Part shown: positions 60,783-64,000 of the stretch, in pieces
How positions within the stretch are numbered: the first letter of the stretch is position 1
How the letters are laid out: each line of letters opens with the position of its first letter
Source: Formosa sp. Hel1_33_131
Lineage (GTDB): Bacteria > Bacteroidota > Bacteroidia > Flavobacteriales > Flavobacteriaceae
NCBI GenBank assembly: GCA_949499105.1
Contig: CATEFX010000026.1
Span: 1 to 64,000 of the forward strand
DNA: 64,000 bases
Reading direction: 5' to 3'
Made by a program: the position numbers and the translations under genes
The notes under the pieces: generated by a model
Told to the model about the DNA's origin: nothing
Seen by the model: only the letters and a program-made list of their open reading frames with translations
Databases searched by the model: none

Positions 60783-61312
60783 AAGTAGTATTATTTGGCC
60801 CTGAGTCGACGGGAAAAACGACGTTATCGAAAGATTTAGCGGCCTATTTTGGCACGGACTGGGTCCCTGAATATGCCAGGGAACATCTTCAAAAAAAATG
60901 GGATCATGAGCAAAAAACTTGTGAAGCCAAAGACTTGATGCCAATTGCGGTAGGACAAATGCGATTGGAAAATGAAAGTGCCCTCAAAACAGATGAAATA
61001 TTGTTCTGTGACACCAATCTTTTGGAAACTAAAGTGTATTCTGAAGTCTATTATGATGGGTACTGTGATCCAGTTATCGATCATTATGCTAAAACACACA
61101 CCTATGATTTATACTTTTTATGCGATATTGACGTTCCATGGGAGGCAGATGATTTAAGAGACAAGCCCAATGATCGAAAAAAAATGTTTTCGGCCTTTGA
61201 AGGTGCCTTGCAAGCTTTAGAACTTCCTTATGTAATTTTAAGTGGTTCTAAAACAGAACGATTAAAAAATGCTGTTAACTATATTAACCAACTTTTAATT
61301 CCACAAATTTGA
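60743..61312 (+). CDS. NadR-like P-loop kinase (ribosylnicotinamide-kinase type)
   Basis: 189 residues. P-loop GPESTGKTT, PEYAREHL, FCDTNLLETKVY, DLYFLCDIDVPWEADDLRD, all as in the RNK domain of NadR. The HTH and NMN adenylyltransferase parts of NadR are absent. Probable role: phosphorylates the vitamin imported by PnuC, trapping it. It overlaps pnuC by 40 bases and the next gene by four. Confidence 0.8.
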   Translation: MEQALEQQPSSCIKVVLFGPESTGKTTLSKDLAAYFGTDWVPEYAREHLQKKWDHEQKTCEAKDLMPIAVGQMRLENESALKTDEILFCDTNLLETKVYSEVYYDGYCDPVIDHYAKTHTYDLYFLCDIDVPWEADDLRDKPNDRKKMFSAFEGALQALELPYVILSGSKTERLKNAVNYINQLLIPQI

Positions 61313-62859
61313 ATTTTTCACATTCCGATATTGAACACATAGAAAGCTTAGGCTTAAGCCTTGAAATTGTTAAGAAACAAATTAAAACTTACAAAGGGTC
61401 TCAAAATTACATTAATTTGAGTGCATCCGCTACGATAGGAAATGGAATCTTAAAACTTTCTGAGTCCGAATTGAACGATTTTGTCAACTATTATGATGAA
61501 GAAAAAGGAGCACTCAAAGTTGTCAAGTTTACGCCTGCTTCAGGAGCAGCCTCTCGAATGTTTAAGTTGTTACACGAGTTTTTATCTCAATATGAGCCTC
61601 AAAAAGAAACAATCAATTCATATATAAATAAAAATAAATCGGTAGAGTTGTTTTTATTTTTTGTCACGATCGAAAAACTGCCATTTCACGACGATGTCGT
61701 GGATAAAATGCAAATCGCAATGCCAGATTATGATCTACTTACTTTGGATCAAAGACGGCTTCTGTTTGTGAAAAGTATCTTAGAAGAAGACTATCTAAAC
61801 TATTTAAATATCCCCAAAGGTTTATTGCCTTTTCATCAGTACAAAAACCATACGTCTACGGCTTTTGAAGAGCATTTGTTTGAAGCAGAGAAATATGCTT
61901 CAATTGATGGTAAGGCACAACTACAGTTTACGGTTTCAAAAGCGCATTTAAAACAATTTGAAACAAAATGGGCGTCTATTCAGCGCATTGTAGAGTCGAA
62001 AACGAACACCAAATTTGAACTTTCGTTTTCGTATCAAGAATCCAACACCAATGTATTGGCGGTTGATCTAAAAAATCAGCCGTATAGGTTAAATGAAAAA
62101 CTATTTTTCAGACCCTCTGGACACGGCGCATTGATACAAAACTTAAACCACATCGATGCAGACATTATTTTCGTTAAAAACATAGACAATGTTGTGGTCG
62201 ACAAATACTTAGACCAAATTGCGCGCTATAAAAAAGCACTTGCAGGGGTGCTTCTAAAGCTACAGTTTCAGGTGTTTAAATATGCAAAAATTCTTGAGTC
62301 TAGTGAGATTTCAGAAGTTCAAATATTAGAAATCGTAGATTTTTTAACTCAACAATTAAACATTCGTATCAGTTCAGAATTTGATAAATACGCTTACAAA
62401 TACCAGATTGATTACTTAAAATCAAAAATTAATCGTCCGATCCGTATCTGTGGGATGGTAGAAAACGAAGGCGAGCCTGGCGGAGGTCCATTTTGGGTTA
62501 AAGCCGAAAACGGCGAAATATCCTTACAAATAGTTGAAGCTTCTCAGGTGAATCAAAAACTAAGTCGTCAGAAAACTATTTTGATGAATGCCACTCATTT
62601 TAATCCAGTTGATATTGTTTGTGGTATTAAAAATTACAAAGGAGAAACCTATGATTTAAAACAATTCATAGATCCAAAAACGTATTTTATTACCACAAAA
62701 ACAAAGTACGGGAAACAACTAAAAACATTAGAAAAACCGGGTTTATGGAATGGTAGCATGGCGCATTGGAATACGGTTTTTGTTGAGGTTCCAGTTATTA
62801 CATTCAACCCTGTTAAAACGGTTAATGATCTTTTGAAATTTACGCATCAAGCAAAATAA
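61309..62859 (+). CDS. DUF4301 protein
   Basis: 516 residues. Signature pieces FTPASGAASRMFK near residue 78 and RICGMVENEGEPGGGPFWV near 380-400, which I recognise from DUF4301. No known function; the glycine-rich motifs look like nucleotide or phosphate binding. Start is a TTG overlapping the kinase stop as TTGA (like the common ATGA). Part of the vitamin-linked cluster by position only. Confidence 0.82.
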   Translation: MNFSHSDIEHIESLGLSLEIVKKQIKTYKGSQNYINLSASATIGNGILKLSESELNDFVNYYDEEKGALKVVKFTPASGAASRMFKLLHEFLSQYEPQKETINSYINKNKSVELFLFFVTIEKLPFHDDVVDKMQIAMPDYDLLTLDQRRLLFVKSILEEDYLNYLNIPKGLLPFHQYKNHTSTAFEEHLFEAEKYASIDGKAQLQFTVSKAHLKQFETKWASIQRIVESKTNTKFELSFSYQESNTNVLAVDLKNQPYRLNEKLFFRPSGHGALIQNLNHIDADIIFVKNIDNVVVDKYLDQIARYKKALAGVLLKLQFQVFKYAKILESSEISEVQILEIVDFLTQQLNIRISSEFDKYAYKYQIDYLKSKINRPIRICGMVENEGEPGGGPFWVKAENGEISLQIVEASQVNQKLSRQKTILMNATHFNPVDIVCGIKNYKGETYDLKQFIDPKTYFITTKTKYGKQLKTLEKPGLWNGSMAHWNTVFVEVPVITFNPVKTVNDLLKFTHQAK

Positions 62860-62894
62860 TTTCAAAAAATCTTTTCAATTTTTGAAATCTAAAC

Positions 62895-62902
62895 TATATT
62901 TG
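62895..62902 (+). promoter_or_regulatory. -7 element TATATTTG of the TPP-regulated unit
   Basis: TATATTTG matches the consensus; transcription would start near 62908, just before the riboswitch P1 stem. -33 not seen. Confidence 0.55.
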
Positions 62903-62909
62903 CACTGTT

Positions 62910-62987
62910 CTCAAAAAAGGGGTGCCGATATCGGCTGAGATCATACCCATTGAACCTAGAACAGGTAATGCTGTTTAGGGATGTGAG
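62910..62987 (+). promoter_or_regulatory. TPP riboswitch (THI element)
   Basis: Conserved core is visible: GGGGTGCC (62919-62926), GGCTGAGATCATACCC (62933-62947), TTGAACCT, AGGTAATGC (63-box region 62963-62971) and GGGATGTGAG; P1 is CTCA (62910-62913) with TGAG (62984-62987). It senses thiamine pyrophosphate. After it come two hairpins, TTCAATTAAAATT/AATTTTAATTGAA (62989-63014) and TGAAGCA/TGCTTCA (63022-63037), which could be the expression platform. The target is the TonB receptor at 63102. Confidence 0.95.
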
Positions 62988-63101
62988 TTTCAATTAAAAT
63001 TAATTTTAATTGAAGTTTTAATGAAGCAGTTGCTTCAATAATTATATTAATCAATTTACAAAGAATAATGACCTCTTTTTATTCGATATTATTTTTATCG
63101 T

Positions 63102-64000
63102 ATGAAAAAATCTACGCTATTATCTGCTTTCTTACTAGTCACATTAGTGATGGATGCGCAACAGAATCAAGTCAGAATTGACTCCACTCAAACACAAACC
63201 CTAGAAGAGGTTTTGGTTCAGTCGGTTCGAGTAAAATCAAACGCACCAATTACGCATTCTAACCTTACTAAGACTCAATTAGAACCTCGAAATCTGGGAC
63301 AGGATCTTCCTATTTTATTAAATTATTTACCCTCGGTTGTGACCACCAGTGATGCCGGAGCTGGCATTGGATACACTGGGATTAGAGTTCGCGGGGTCAG
63401 TCCTTTATCCACCAACATTACTATTAATGGAATCCCATATACGGATGCAGAATCCTTAGGCACCTTTTGGGTTAATTTACCAGACTTCACCTCTTCAGTA
63501 GAAAGTTTGCAACTTCAAAGAGGGGTTGGGACGTCTACAAACGGTTCTGGCGCTTTTGGAGCCAGTATTAACATTTTGACAGACGCCACTTCAAAAAAGC
63601 CATCTGCTGAAATCTCAAACTCTTTTGGGAGTTATAATACCAGGCGTCATGCCGTTAAATTCAGTACTGGAAAAATCAATGACGTTTTTGAAGTTTCAGG
63701 GCGTTTGTCTCAAATTAATTCTGACGGCTATGTAGATCGTGCTTTTTCAGATCTGAAATCCTATTTTTTACAAGGGACTTACAACAACAATGGGACGCTT
63801 ATTAAAGCATTGGTTTTTGGGGGTCATGAAAAAACCTATCAGGCTTGGGAGGGCTTGACTCAAGAACAAATGGACGAAAATCGTCGTCAAAACCCATATA
63901 CTTTTGAAAATGAAATTGACAACTATAAACAAGCTCATTACCAACTTCATTGGAATCAAAAATTCAATCAAAAATGGTCCACGAACTTAGGGTTGAATTA
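63102..64000 (+). CDS. TonB-dependent receptor, probable thiamine uptake (cut by window end)
   Basis: Frame open from ATG 63102 to the window end (299 codons). Signal peptide MKKSTLLSAFLLVTLVMDAQ; TonB-box-like TLEEVLVQS at about 35; plug domain (LPSVVTTSDAGAGIGYTGIRVRG, TINGIPYTDAESLGTFWVNLP, GVGTSTNGSGAFGASINILT) and the first barrel strands. Imports a ligand across the outer membrane by TonB energy. TPP riboswitch control points to thiamine or a thiamine precursor. Confidence 0.92.
   Translation, partial: MKKSTLLSAFLLVTLVMDAQQNQVRIDSTQTQTLEEVLVQSVRVKSNAPITHSNLTKTQLEPRNLGQDLPILLNYLPSVVTTSDAGAGIGYTGIRVRGVSPLSTNITINGIPYTDAESLGTFWVNLPDFTSSVESLQLQRGVGTSTNGSGAFGASINILTDATSKKPSAEISNSFGSYNTRRHAVKFSTGKINDVFEVSGRLSQINSDGYVDRAFSDLKSYFLQGTYNNNGTLIKALVFGGHEKTYQAWEGLTQEQMDENRRQNPYTFENEIDNYKQAHYQLHWNQKFNQKWSTNLGLN

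Noticed and set aside
1-64000. tRNA, rRNA, CRISPR arrays, intact insertion sequences, prophage genes
   Set aside because: Looked for in the gaps by eye; no cloverleaf, spacer-repeat series or transposase motif was found. A covariance-model search could still find a tRNA that I missed.

Overview
The window is from a low-GC member of Bacteroidota, very probably family Flavobacteriaceae; species cannot be told from sequence alone. Supporting signs are a type IX secretion (T9SS) type A sorting domain (572-1048), a type B 'gliding-motility-associated' C-terminal domain (32453-34915), the Bacteroidota promoter form TTG-N19/20-TAnnTTTG (clearest before rplU and sdhC), weak or absent Shine-Dalgarno sites, many lipoproteins and outer-membrane barrels, and dispersed intergenic hairpin repeats. 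No rRNA, tRNA, CRISPR array or intact insertion sequence was seen.

Layout. 1-3.8 kb: two secreted surface proteins, an unrecognised small protein, a putative DNA-binding protein and a drug/metabolite-type membrane protein. 3.8-5.3 kb: metK behind a SAM-II-type riboswitch. 5.3-7.2 kb: a PagL-like lipid A deacylase and a DUF2807-type lipoprotein. 7.2-11.4 kb: a Phe/Tyr biosynthesis operon (pheA, aminotransferase, tyrA, DAHP synthase-chorismate mutase) preceded by a complete-looking ribosome-mediated attenuator: a 25-codon leader peptide with nine Phe/Tyr codons among eleven, an antiterminator and a terminator whose U-tract abuts the pheA start. 11.4-17.8 kb: an AT-rich accessory island on the minus strand (HlyD adaptor, C39-peptidase ABC exporter, winged-HTH-like protein, double-glycine peptide with Arg-rich tail, M28 peptidase lipoprotein), bounded by strong hairpins and carrying a degenerate copy of the regulator. 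17.8-26.8 kb: housekeeping genes (rsgA, dtd, mazG-like, aroA, queA, rlmN, aldo/keto reductase, OmpA lipoprotein, xth).

26.9-34.9 kb: a very large outer-membrane protein, a decayed region with a pseudogene and a truncated duplicate, a small barrel protein and a C-type-lectin/T9SS adhesin. 34.9-50.4 kb: glyS, comF-like, an Ig-like lipoprotein, sdhCAB, pepP, a heavy-metal-associated lipoprotein, an EamA transporter, an M16 peptidase pair (one catalytic, one not), rplU-rpmA and a GNAT protein. 50.4-57.5 kb: glycogen operon glgA-glgC-glgB plus a GH31 alpha-glucosidase. 57.7-64 kb: ahcY, a phosphopantetheinyl transferase, a thiamine-binding-like protein, PnuC, a NadR-type kinase, DUF4301, and a TPP riboswitch in front of a TonB-dependent receptor cut by the window end.

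The two most interesting regions are the aromatic-amino-acid attenuator (7379-7512) and the double-glycine peptide export island (11.8-17.3 kb). Three RNA control systems (SAM, Phe/Tyr attenuation, TPP) in one window tie regulation to small molecules made or imported by the adjacent genes.
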